Part shown: one piece after another, positions 42,582 through 50,730 of the stretch
How the letters are laid out: each line of letters starts with the position of its first letter
Position numbering within the stretch: position 1 is the stretch's first letter
Source: Gemmatimonadota bacterium
GTDB lineage: Bacteria; Gemmatimonadota; Gemmatimonadetes; Longimicrobiales; Gaopeijiaceae
NCBI GenBank assembly: GCA_028874995.1
Contig: JAPPGM010000181.1
Span: 7,682-69,445, forward strand
Length of the DNA stretch: 61,764 nucleotides
Reading direction: 5' to 3'
Notes under the pieces: generated by a model
The model's input: only the letters and a program-made list of their open reading frames with translations
What the model was told of the DNA's origin: nothing
The model's database searches: none
Translations under genes and position numbers: made by a program

Positions 42582-45382
42582 TGGACTTCCAGTGGGTGGC
42601 CGAATCGGCGCCGCTCCCCGGCTTCGTGATCCGGGCTACGGTCGTATTGGCGACGGGAATCGCCCTTGCGTGGCTCATGCGAAAGAGGTCGGCCCAGGTG
42701 CGTCACCGCCTTTGGACCGCGACCCTGCTCCTCCTCCTGCTCCTTCCGGCCCTGACGCTCTGGGCTCCCCAGTTGGAGATGCCTCTGCTCTCCGTGGCAA
42801 CGCGTGCGGCAACGGAGGCGGGAGCCATGCGGTTGCCGGGTACCTCGCCCGCGGGGTTTGCGGCGGCATCGGGGTCGGGGGCCGCCGCCACGACGCCTCC
42901 ACCTTCCGACATGCCGCTCATGGCGTCGGAGTCTTCAGACCTGGGCCACAAGGCCGCCGCGATCGCCGCGGCGCGCGACGTCGTGGCGGGACCGGCCACG
43001 GGAGCGGATCCGGAGTCCGCCAGTGCACGGAACGCGGATTTCCAACACGGCTCTCCACCGGCGAGGGGATCCGCTCCGGAGCCCGCCGCGCTGCGCGGCG
43101 GAGGGCCCATCGCTTCTTCGAGTCCACGCGCGCAACTGCTGCTGCTATGGGCGCTCGGATGCCTGGGCGGCCTGGTGTCTCTTGCTGTCGGACACCTCCG
43201 CTTCCGCACCCTGGTTCGTCGGGCGCATCCGATCGAGGACCCTCTCTGGATCCGTGACCTGGAAGCCGTCGCATCCCGGCTTGGCCTCCGCCGAGACGTA
43301 CGGCTGCTCGTTGGCGAGACTGCCGGAACTCCGATGACCGGGGGCCTCCGGAAGCCGGTGATCCTCTTTCCTGCGTCCTCGGCGACGTGGGAACCGGAGC
43401 GAAGGACGGTGGTGCTGATGCACGAGGTGGTACATGTGCGCCGGCACGATGCGCTCCGGCAGCTGCTGAGCGGCATCGTGCTCTCGCTCTACTGGTTTCA
43501 CCCGCTCATCTGGATCGCATCCAGGCTGGTGGCGACCAGCCGCGAGGAGGCATGCGACGAGCGGGTGCTGGAGCTCGGCCCGCGGCCTTCGGAGTACGCT
43601 CGACACCTGATGTCCCTGGCCACGGGGAGCACCTCCGCCCGCCTCCCCGTCGCCGCCCTCTCGATGGCCCGGCAATCCCCCTCACGACTGGAGAGAAGAA
43701 TCATGGCCATACTGCGACCTCGCCGCCCGCGCACCAGCGCACTCGTCTCCGGAGCGCTCCTGACGGTGACCGGCCTGCTGGGACTGTCCGCTGCCATCGC
43801 CCATCCGGTTCCCAGGGAACAGGCCGACGCCTCTGCCACCCAGGTCCACCAACCCTCCTCCCGGGAGATCGACGAGGAGAACCCGGCCGCCGCCGTCGCC
43901 GCGGCTGACAGGCAGCCTGAGGCTCACGTCTCTCCTCCCACGGTTGTGGAGACTGCCAAAAGCGCTGGCCGAGGGGTTGCCGAAGCGGGAACGGAGGACG
44001 GTGGGAATGTTGAACCGGGACCGGCCATCGGCGACGGGGCTTCGATCACCGAAGCGGTTGACCGCGGACGAAGCACGGTCCCCGATTCGCCGGACATCGT
44101 CACAGCCGGGTACGACGTGACCGCACCCCCGCCCGTCGATCTGCAGGAGATGAACTGCTGGCCTCCGTCCCCAGGCGAGGAGGAAACCGGAGACACGGTC
44201 CCGGGAAGCCCCCCCATCCCCGTATTCAACGTCCGGACTGTGCCCATCGGCATCGTGCGGGAGGGTGAGGACCAGTTTGCCGTGACAGCCGTCGAAGAGG
44301 TGCAACTCTGCATGCGCGTGCACGGCGAAGTGGATCTTGGGCGCAGCGGGATCCCAACCATCGCCACTGACGGCTGGATCCTCCTCGAATCCGAAGGTGA
44401 GAAGCTCCATCGACTGATTCTGCGGCCGGTGACCAGGCCGCCGGGTGAAGTCGGAATCGAACACTGGTGGAGTGTGGGACGCGAGAATCGGCCCTTCGAC
44501 GAACCGGCCCGGCAGTGGCGGGACGGGATGCTCACCGTGCTCAGGGGCCTCATGGAGATCGATCGGATCTATCATGAGCAGTCGGAGCTTGAGCGCCGGA
44601 TACGGCGTCTGGGTGCGGTGCCGGGACTTGAGGACCAGGCTGCATCCGACCGCGGCGTCGTCGCGGGCCTCCAGCGCCAGGTCGCGTACCACCAGAGCGT
44701 CGTCGCGGACCTGTTGGACGAGATCTCTTACCACCAGGAGGTGCTGTCGGGCCTGCGCGGCGAGATCGCCTATCACCGGGATGTCGTCTCCGGCATGCGC
44801 GCCGAGATCGTGATGCACCGCGCCCGGGTGGCGGCGTTTCAGGAGGTGAAGGCCACATACGAGGCCGAGATCACCGCAATCATCCCGCGCCTGAAGACCT
44901 CCAACTCGGGCGAAAGGGCAGACATCGACCGGAGCATCAAGGCCTGGGAGGAGCGCATCAAGGGCATCGAGGCGCAGATCGAGGCGTACGGCCTGCACGG
45001 GAAGGTCCAGAAGGTCGAGGACAGGATCAAGAGCTACACTCTTGACAGGAGAGTGCGGACGATCGAAGACCGGATCACGGCATATGAGGACTACGCCGGC
45101 CTTCAGAAAATCGAAGCGGAAATCGCGGAAGAGACCGCGCGCCTCGACGAGGTGGCCCGGCGCACCGAGCAGGCGATCATGGCGCGGGCGATGCGGATCC
45201 GGGACACCGTGCAGGATAGTGCGGAGTCTACCAGCACGGACGTGGAGGTCGTGAGACTGGGCGAGATCGCGAGACTGGAACAACAGCTTCGGGATCTGGA
45301 TGCCGACCGAACAATGGAGATAGTCCGGCAGTCGATCGATGAGGCGGGCAAGAAGCTGCTTGAGCTGATTCGCAAACTCTGA
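42578..45382 (+). CDS. BlaR1-type M56 metalloprotease with coiled-coil sensor region
   Basis: 934-aa membrane sensor protease. N-terminal TMs (FVIRATVVLATGIALAWL; TATLLLLLLLPALTLWA) and a later AQLLLLWALGCLGGLVSLAVG precede the M56 domain. Zinc motif HEVVH is at residues 282-286, with a downstream EEACDERVL Glu. The last TM (SALVSGALLTVTGLLGLSAAI) is near residue 390, leaving about 530 residues outside. Classical BlaR1 has a penicillin-binding domain there; none is present. Instead there is an unrecognised segment, then a long coiled coil with four exact 14-residue repeats (YHQ, YHQ, YHR, MHR at residues 704-748), so His 705, 719, 733 and 747 align. It probably cleaves the neighbouring BlaI repressor on an unknown signal. 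Confidence 0.88.
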   Translation: MMDFQWVAESAPLPGFVIRATVVLATGIALAWLMRKRSAQVRHRLWTATLLLLLLLPALTLWAPQLEMPLLSVATRAATEAGAMRLPGTSPAGFAAASGSGAAATTPPPSDMPLMASESSDLGHKAAAIAAARDVVAGPATGADPESASARNADFQHGSPPARGSAPEPAALRGGGPIASSSPRAQLLLLWALGCLGGLVSLAVGHLRFRTLVRRAHPIEDPLWIRDLEAVASRLGLRRDVRLLVGETAGTPMTGGLRKPVILFPASSATWEPERRTVVLMHEVVHVRRHDALRQLLSGIVLSLYWFHPLIWIASRLVATSREEACDERVLELGPRPSEYARHLMSLATGSTSARLPVAALSMARQSPSRLERRIMAILRPRRPRTSALVSGALLTVTGLLGLSAAIAHPVPREQADASATQVHQPSSREIDEENPAAAVAAADRQPEAHVSPPTVVETAKSAGRGVAEAGTEDGGNVEPGPAIGDGASITEAVDRGRSTVPDSPDIVTAGYDVTAPPPVDLQEMNCWPPSPGEEETGDTVPGSPPIPVFNVRTVPIGIVREGEDQFAVTAVEEVQLCMRVHGEVDLGRSGIPTIATDGWILLESEGEKLHRLILRPVTRPPGEVGIEHWWSVGRENRPFDEPARQWRDGMLTVLRGLMEIDRIYHEQSELERRIRRLGAVPGLEDQAASDRGVVAGLQRQVAYHQSVVADLLDEISYHQEVLSGLRGEIAYHRDVVSGMRAEIVMHRARVAAFQEVKATYEAEITAIIPRLKTSNSGERADIDRSIKAWEERIKGIEAQIEAYGLHGKVQKVEDRIKSYTLDRRVRTIEDRITAYEDYAGLQKIEAEIAEETARLDEVARRTEQAIMARAMRIRDTVQDSAESTSTDVEVVRLGEIARLEQQLRDLDADRTMEIVRQSIDEAGKKLLELIRKL

Positions 45383-45391
45383 GGGGGGGTC

Positions 45392-45415
45392 GGTGGCGGG
45401 TGAATGCCCGCCGCC
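45392..45415 (+). terminator. GC stem-loop after the BlaR1-type gene
   Basis: GGTGGCGGG / CCCGCCGCC, a 9-bp stem including one G-T wobble, with a 6-base loop, 10 bases after the stop codon. There is no T tract, so it is at best a weak or factor-dependent terminator. Confidence 0.4.
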
Positions 45416-45442
45416 TCGTCATGGGGTGTGTGCCGGGCCACC

Positions 45443-46726
45443 ATGAACACCAGGAATATCGAAGTGATGGCCAAGACCGGACTTGATCGACGCCATGCGG
45501 CCTGCGGGTGTTTGACTTCCTGCCTGCTTTTCGCCCTGGCAGCGTGCGAATCGTCCCCGGAGCCTCCGGGCATGGAGCGGTCCGATTCCGCCGGCATCCC
45601 GATCTCCACCGCGCTGGCCCCCCTCTGGGGCCCCGGCGAAGGCTGGACGGTCGAGGACGAGCCTCTGGTCCGGATCGGCAACATCGGCGGGCCGCCGGAG
45701 TACCTGCTGGACTGGGTTGTCGGGGCCGTACGCCTGAGTCGCGGCGACATCGTGGTCGGAGAAATGATGAGTGGTGAACTGCGGCGGTTCGACCGGGACG
45801 GCACCTTCGTGTGGCGGGCGGCGGGAAGGGGGGAGGGGCCCGGAGAACATCTGGAGCTGTCGTTCCTGGGCTCGCTCCCGGGGGATTCCGTGGTCACCTT
45901 CGACCATCGCAACAACCGGCTTCAGGTGTTCGGTCCCGATGGCGGCGTATCCCGCACCGTGCCGATGGAATCTCCCTGGCCCGGGTTCAGAGCGACGGAC
46001 GTCATCGGTTTGTCGGAACGTCATCTGGTCATGACCTTTTCCGACTACCGGGGAGAGATGCCGGTTGGTGTGGTGCGGTGGCCGGGGGTGGGGATCGCGA
46101 CCTACTCGCTGGATGATGGTTCCATGCGAGAGTTGATGGCCGTGCCCGGTGGCGAGCAACACATCCAGCGGTACAGCAGCGGGCAAGTCGGGTATACCGC
46201 CTACGAATTCGGCAAGGGGCCCCGGTGGGCGGTGATGCCCGGGCGTCTCGCCGTGGTTGACACGGAGTTCTTTTCCATCAGGTCGGTCTCCCTCGACGAC
46301 GGGTCCACCACGGCGATTCTCCGGCGGAACGACCCCGTGCTGGAGGTCACAAGCGAGCATGTGGATGCCTTCCTCGAATCGATGGTGCGGAGGAACATCG
46401 AGTACGGCGGTTACTCGCGGGAGGAGGCGGAGGCCAGCATACCGTCGTGGCGCGAGCTTCCGATGGCCCCGACCCTTCCGGTCCTCGAGTCGATCCGTCT
46501 CGACGCGGCCGGAAACCTCTGGGTGGAACCGTACTCCCCTCCCGGCACACCGGTGCCGCCGTTCGACGTCTACTCGGCGGACGGCGCCTGGCTGGGTACG
46601 GTCGCGATGCCGCCCCGGCTCGAACTGGGTATCGTCGGGTTGGAGATCGGCGAGGACTACGTTCTGGGCGTGTGGCACGGGGAGCAGGATGTCGAACAGG
46701 TTCGGATGTATCGGCTGCGGAAGTAG
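45443..46726 (+). CDS. 6-bladed beta-propeller lipoprotein (distant paralogue)
   Basis: 427 aa from ATG 45443; ATG 45467 is an alternative with AGGA upstream. The signal peptide ends LAAC, a canonical lipobox, so it is anchored in a membrane. The start MERSDSAGIPIST and the blade motifs (LSRGDIVVGEMMSGELRRFD, GRGEGPGEHLEL, FDHRNNRLQVFGPDGGV, GLEIGEDYVLGVW) place it with the three propellers at 5-9 kb, though it is clearly more diverged. It follows the BlaR1-type gene by about 60 bp in the same direction. A role as extracytoplasmic partner or target of that sensor is an inference from position only. Confidence 0.82.
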   Translation: MNTRNIEVMAKTGLDRRHAACGCLTSCLLFALAACESSPEPPGMERSDSAGIPISTALAPLWGPGEGWTVEDEPLVRIGNIGGPPEYLLDWVVGAVRLSRGDIVVGEMMSGELRRFDRDGTFVWRAAGRGEGPGEHLELSFLGSLPGDSVVTFDHRNNRLQVFGPDGGVSRTVPMESPWPGFRATDVIGLSERHLVMTFSDYRGEMPVGVVRWPGVGIATYSLDDGSMRELMAVPGGEQHIQRYSSGQVGYTAYEFGKGPRWAVMPGRLAVVDTEFFSIRSVSLDDGSTTAILRRNDPVLEVTSEHVDAFLESMVRRNIEYGGYSREEAEASIPSWRELPMAPTLPVLESIRLDAAGNLWVEPYSPPGTPVPPFDVYSADGAWLGTVAMPPRLELGIVGLEIGEDYVLGVWHGEQDVEQVRMYRLRK

Positions 46727-46746
46727 GCCCCGAAGTTCCCCCGATC

Positions 46747-46863
46747 CGGGGGGGAAGCGAGTGACGACGCGGCCGTCGTACTTCCCGGTCTCCAGATCCC
46801 GCGAAATCATGCTTCGGATGAAGTCCATCGTCGCGCGTTGTCGGATTGGGACGCTCCTGGGAA
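46747..46863 (-). pseudogene. Duplicated 5' fragment of glnS with leader
   Basis: 117 bp aligned without gaps to 41830-41946 (8 mismatches by eye, about 93% identity). It contains the glnS leader, the ATG (at 46828) and 27 codons (MDFIRSMISRDLETGKYDGR...FPP, with one Lys to Glu change), then diverges abruptly. It lies 20 bp after the stop of the propeller gene, in the same orientation as the true glnS 4.9 kb away. It cannot encode a working enzyme. Confidence 0.9.
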
Positions 46864-46892
46864 TCCCCGTAGCCTGTCGGTTTGCCGCGCCG

Positions 46893-47579
46893 TCAGAACA
46901 GACGCCACCGGATGGATACTCCCAGGATGGTGTATAGGTCCGCCGGGTAGCAGCTTAGTGGAGGGCATTCTATTCGTAGGATCTCGCCGTGGCTGAGGTC
47001 GGCCGTGGCGGTCACCCTCCCGACTGTGTACGCCGCGCCCAGCCCAATGCCGAACAAGCCATACGTCTTTCCACTCAGGGAGTCGGGGTGGGTCTCGATC
47101 CGCCCGGTGCCGCCCTCGAGGAACACGAACGCGCTGGGGCCCTCGTCCGTCCCTACGCCCAGGGCGAACCGGCGGAGGAAGACTTGGTCGCGTCGGGCGG
47201 TCCATCGTCTCATTTGCGCGAGGAAGCTCATCGAGAACCATACGCGGCCCGGTCGCGGCGTCACGGTCAGCTGACCTGTCACGCCGGGGGACGCGACGCT
47301 GCGGAACTCGATCTGCGGGCCAAGCGACACGGTGACGGTGAACCGGTCACTCAAATCGATGGAGTCCGCGCGAGGTTCCACCTCCTGTGCCTGCGCGCAC
47401 GGCGCGGCGACCGATCCTGACGCCATCACTGCCGCCACGAAAACAACGGACACACTCCGTCGGCGAGGCCGACTCGTCGCCGTTCGGCGATCCGTTTTCG
47501 GGCCGCTGGGTTGGTGACGAGCGATCGGGCGATGTCGGCGGGCGTCGCGCCCCGGAACTGGGGGTTTATGGAAGGTCAT
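46893..47579 (-). CDS. Putative exported beta-barrel-like protein
   Basis: Up to 228 aa from ATG 47579. The signal core (VSVVFVAAVMASGSVAAP, ending CAQAQE) lies unusually far in, about residue 42, so a downstream start is possible; none has convincing ribosome-binding sequence. The mature part alternates polar and hydrophobic residues (FTVTVSLGPQIEF, VWFSMSFLAQM, PSAFVFLEGGTGRIE, YGLFGIGLGAAYTVGRVTATADLSHG) and ends in an aromatic residue (ILGVSIRWRLF). A C-terminal Phe is typical of outer-membrane barrels recognised by the BAM machinery. Two cysteines (ECPPLSC) sit in a predicted loop. I do not recognise a specific family. Confidence 0.65.
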   Translation of the reverse strand: MTFHKPPVPGRDARRHRPIARHQPSGPKTDRRTATSRPRRRSVSVVFVAAVMASGSVAAPCAQAQEVEPRADSIDLSDRFTVTVSLGPQIEFRSVASPGVTGQLTVTPRPGRVWFSMSFLAQMRRWTARRDQVFLRRFALGVGTDEGPSAFVFLEGGTGRIETHPDSLSGKTYGLFGIGLGAAYTVGRVTATADLSHGEILRIECPPLSCYPADLYTILGVSIRWRLF

Positions 47580-47661
47580 CCAGTCTCACTGGGATATCGC
47601 CGCACTCCGGGCATGTCGGGTCCGTCACCTCGGCACGGCACTCGGGACCGTAGGTGTTCAT
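47566..47661 (-). CDS. Possible 31-aa cysteine-rich microprotein
   Basis: A short frame from ATG 47661 to TAA 47566, encoding MNTYGPECRAEV then TCPECGDIPVRLDDLP. Three cysteines (residues 8, 17, 20) with a CPEC knuckle resemble a truncated zinc ribbon. It overlaps the start of the barrel-like gene by 14 bp, so coupling is possible. The upstream sequence is purine-rich (AAAGAGAACGCAGAA) without a clear Shine-Dalgarno. No comparative support is available. Confidence 0.3.
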   Translation of the reverse strand: MNTYGPECRAEVTDPTCPECGDIPVRLDDLP

Positions 47662-47933
47662 TCGGATTCTGCGTTCTCTTTCGGCTCTTCACCTGTCGTG
47701 GTGGGTGGTGAGCATCTGAATTCGAAATCATGGGACGGCTGGCGGGCAGTGGCAATGCCGCAGGAGCTTCGGGTGGAGCTGCACCGGACCGGAAGAAGCC
47801 CGTTGAGTAGTCCTCACTGCGGCGAGGCGTGCCCCTCGTTCCGCCGCTGGCACCAAATACACACCTACACAGCTGCCAGCAGGTCACAAGCGACCAGAAC
47901 GCCCGCCTCCCATCGGCCGACGCGAGTAATCCG
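47662..47933. other. Non-coding stretch
   Basis: Part of a gap of about 420-500 bp between the barrel-like gene and the GGT-family gene. I see no credible gene, tRNA or terminator here. A GTGGTGGGTGGTG run occurs near 47697. The promoter motif at 47934 follows. Confidence 0.5.
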
Positions 47934-47965
47934 CACATGACATTTTGTAAAGCCGGGTTTACAGT
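47934..47965 (+). promoter_or_regulatory. Promoter/operator motif, site 2 (twin at 26198)
   Basis: CACATGACATTTTGTAA, then 7 bases, then TTTACA. Read as a promoter it is ATGACA (47937-47942), a 17-bp spacer and TACAGT (47960-47965). TGTAAA / TTTACA forms a perfect 6-bp dyad and TACAGTGTG a second, imperfect one. It lies about 110 bp before the GGT-family gene. Apart from the two W positions, every specified base is shared with site 1. Confidence 0.6.
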
Positions 47966-48082
47966 GTGAGGCACCCGCTGGCGCCGAAATCACCTTGCTG
48001 GTAGGCTACCAACCGGTTCCGGCGGCCCCGCGATCCTCAGCGGGACAGCGCCCGGACAGCACACGAACCCGGAGTCCCACTA

Positions 48083-49936
48083 ATGCCCGGCAAATCAACC
48101 CTCTCCCGCCTCCTCCTCCTGGGCGCCCTCGCCGCCACCCTCGCCACGCCGGCCACCGCCCAGCGCACCCAGAAGCCCGTCCTGCACGGCAAGGACTGGA
48201 TGGCCATCACCGGCAAGCCCCTCGGCGCCACCGCCGGCGCCATGATGTTCCTCAAGGGCGGCAACGCCGTCGACGCCGCGGCCGCCATGCTCGGCGCCAC
48301 CGCCACCATGTGGGACGTGCTCGGCTGGGGCGGCGAGACCCAGGCGCTCATCTACAACCCCGGGACCGGCAAGGTGATCGGCGTCAACGCGCTGGGGGTC
48401 GCGCCCACCGGTGCCACCCCGGAGTTCTTCCACGAACAGGACATGGACATCCCGCCCGCATACGGCCCCCTCGCCGCGGTCACCCCCGGCACCCCCGGCG
48501 GCCTCATGGTGATGCTGGCAGAGTATGGACGCCTCAGCCTTGCCGAGGTCCTGGCCCCGTCGATCGACATGGCGCGCGGCTACCCCATCGAGGCGCAGGC
48601 GGCCGACGCGCTCGAGCGCGAAAAGGAGCGCCTGGCCGGGTGGCCGTACTCGAAGGAGATCTTCCTGCCCCACTTCGGCGAGGAACGCGCCGCCCCCGCC
48701 CCCGGCGAGGTCTTCGTCCAGGAGGACCTCGCGCGCACCCTCGAAAAGCTCGTCGAGGCCGAGGCCGAGGCGCTCGCGGCCGGTGCCTCGCGCAAGGAGG
48801 CCATCATGGCCGCCTACGACCGCTTCTACCGCGGCGACATCGCCGAGGAGTTCGTGCGCGGCTCGCAGGAACAGGGCGGACTCCACACGATGGAGGACCT
48901 CGCCAACTGGCAGGTCTACTTGGAGGAGCCCGTGACCACCTCCTACAAGGGCATCGACGTCTACAAGCTGACCACCTGGGTCCAGGGCCCCGTCCTCCTC
49001 CAGGCGCTCAACATCCTCGAGGGGCTGGACGTGGCCGCGATGGGCTACAACTCAACCCGCTACATCCACGCCGTCTACCAGGCCATGAATCTGGCCTTCG
49101 CCGACCGCGACTTCTACTACGGCGACCCCTACTATCCCCCCGAGGAGCCGATCGCCGGGCTGCTCTCGAAGGACTACGCGGCCGCGCGCGCCGCCGAAAT
49201 CGACTGGGAGAGGAACAATCCGGATGTCCTCCCCGGCGACCCCTATCCCTTCCAGAACGGCACCAACCCCTTCCTGCACCTGATCGAAACGTGGAACGTG
49301 GAGCCGGTCGCGACCCCCGACCCCTCCGGAATGAGCGCCGAAGAAGCCTTCTACGCCGGCACAACCTCCATCCAGGCGGCCGACGCCGACGGATGGGTCG
49401 TGTCGGTCACCCCGTCCGGCGGCTGGATTCCGGCGGTCATCGCGGGCAGGACCGGGATCGGCATGAGCCAGCGCATGCAGAGCTTCGTTCTGGACGAGCG
49501 CGCGGGCCCGTACAACGTCGTCGAGCCCGGCAAGCGTCCCCGCGCCACCCTCACCCCCTCGCTCGCCCTAAAGGACGGCAAGCCCTTCCTCTCGTTCGCG
49601 GTGCAGGGGGGCGACGGGCAGGACCAGAACCTGCTCCAGTTCTTCCTGAACGTGGTCGAGTTCGACATGAACGTTCAGCAGGCGGCCGAGGCGGCCAACT
49701 TCAACAGCTACCAGATGCGCAGCTCCTTCGGCGCGCACGAGTCGCAGCCGGGACGCCTCCTCCTCAACGACGGCGTCTCCGCCTGGGTCCGCGCCGAACT
49801 CCGCGAGATGGGCTACGACCTGACCTTCTCCGCCCGCACCTCCGGCCCCATCAACGCGATCTTCTTCGACGCCGCGACCGGCACGATGTGGGGCGGTTCC
49901 AGCAATCACGGCGAGGACTACGGCATCGCATGGTGA
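48083..49936 (+). CDS. Gamma-glutamyltransferase-family protein (Ntn hydrolase)
   Basis: 617 aa with a clean signal peptide (LSRLLLLGALAATLATPATAQ), so exported. GGT-family blocks are FLKGGNAVDAAAAMLGATATMWDVLGWGG, AVTPGTPGGLMVMLAEYG, GPVLLQALNILEGLDVAAMG and HAVYQAMNLAFADRDFYYGDP (residues about 55-345). The processing site reads GTTSIQAADADGWVVSVTPSGG, so the nucleophile Thr is present but the usual TTH is TTS. The segments after it (IPAVIAGRTGIGMSQRMQSF) differ from classical Ggt. This fits the YwrD-like or acylase-like branch of the family, so the substrate may not be glutathione. It is translationally coupled to an alpha/beta hydrolase and an M3 peptidase downstream. Confidence 0.88.
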   Translation: MPGKSTLSRLLLLGALAATLATPATAQRTQKPVLHGKDWMAITGKPLGATAGAMMFLKGGNAVDAAAAMLGATATMWDVLGWGGETQALIYNPGTGKVIGVNALGVAPTGATPEFFHEQDMDIPPAYGPLAAVTPGTPGGLMVMLAEYGRLSLAEVLAPSIDMARGYPIEAQAADALEREKERLAGWPYSKEIFLPHFGEERAAPAPGEVFVQEDLARTLEKLVEAEAEALAAGASRKEAIMAAYDRFYRGDIAEEFVRGSQEQGGLHTMEDLANWQVYLEEPVTTSYKGIDVYKLTTWVQGPVLLQALNILEGLDVAAMGYNSTRYIHAVYQAMNLAFADRDFYYGDPYYPPEEPIAGLLSKDYAAARAAEIDWERNNPDVLPGDPYPFQNGTNPFLHLIETWNVEPVATPDPSGMSAEEAFYAGTTSIQAADADGWVVSVTPSGGWIPAVIAGRTGIGMSQRMQSFVLDERAGPYNVVEPGKRPRATLTPSLALKDGKPFLSFAVQGGDGQDQNLLQFFLNVVEFDMNVQQAAEAANFNSYQMRSSFGAHESQPGRLLLNDGVSAWVRAELREMGYDLTFSARTSGPINAIFFDAATGTMWGGSSNHGEDYGIAW

Positions 49937-50730
49937 TCGAGGGGAAGGGCCACACTCCCGTCTCGGGACTCCTGACCGAGGCGCGGTCCCCCACCTGCCT
50001 CCTGGTCCTCGGACACGGTGCCGGCGCGCCCATGACCCATCCGTGGATGGAGGCGGCGGCGGAGGCGCTGGCGGCGGAGGGGATCTCCACGCTGCGCTAC
50101 AACTTCCAGTACGCGGAGGCGGGACGGAAGCGGCCCGATCACCTCCGGCGGCTCCTCGCGGTGGTGGCCTCGGCGTTGCGCGCGGGGGAAGAGTGTGCGA
50201 ACGGGTTGCCTCTTTTCGCGGGTGGGAAGTCGATGGGGGGGAGAATGAGTTCCACGCTGGTGGCGGAGCGGGCGCGGGCGGCTGCGCTTGTCGGTGCGGA
50301 CGCCATCGGCCGCCCCCTGCGGTCCGCCGACGAATTCCGGACGGATCGCCACCCCAACCCGGCGAGAACCATGTCCGCGGGCACCAAGGGGGGCGACGCC
50401 GAGTGCCCGGCGGGGTTGGTCTTCCTTGGCTTCCCCCTCCACGCACCGGGACGCCGTGAGAGCGTGCGCGGCGACCACCTCATGCACGTCCCCCGTCCCA
50501 TGCTCTTTCACCAGGGGACGCGCGACCGCCTCGCCGACCTGGAGCTGCTGCGGCCCCTCCTGGAGCGGGTCGGGCCGCACGCGACGCTGCACGTTCTGGA
50601 AGGCGGCGATCACTCGCTCAGGATGCTGAAGCGATTGGGGCGGACGCAGGAGGATGTTCTCGCGGAGGTCGCGCGGGTCACGCGAAGCTGGGTGGATACC
50701 GTGCTGGGTACGACTCCCGGCTCCTCATGA
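49930..50730 (+). CDS. Alpha/beta hydrolase (KANSL3/TEX30-like)
   Basis: 266 aa. ATG 49930 overlaps the end of the preceding gene by 7 bases (GTG 49933 is in frame too). The fold is alpha/beta hydrolase: oxyanion region VLGHGAGAPMTHPWM, then STLRYNFQYAE, nucleophile Ser101 in GGKSMGGRM, acid region LFHQGTRDRLAD and catalytic His in EGGDHSL near residue 222. The GHGAGG/GxSMGG pattern is that of the KANSL3/TEX30-like branch (dienelactone-hydrolase relatives). Substrate unknown. It is probably cytoplasmic, as no signal peptide is visible. The stop overlaps the start of the M3 peptidase gene (ATGA). Confidence 0.85.
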   Translation: MVIEGKGHTPVSGLLTEARSPTCLLVLGHGAGAPMTHPWMEAAAEALAAEGISTLRYNFQYAEAGRKRPDHLRRLLAVVASALRAGEECANGLPLFAGGKSMGGRMSSTLVAERARAAALVGADAIGRPLRSADEFRTDRHPNPARTMSAGTKGGDAECPAGLVFLGFPLHAPGRRESVRGDHLMHVPRPMLFHQGTRDRLADLELLRPLLERVGPHATLHVLEGGDHSLRMLKRLGRTQEDVLAEVARVTRSWVDTVLGTTPGSS

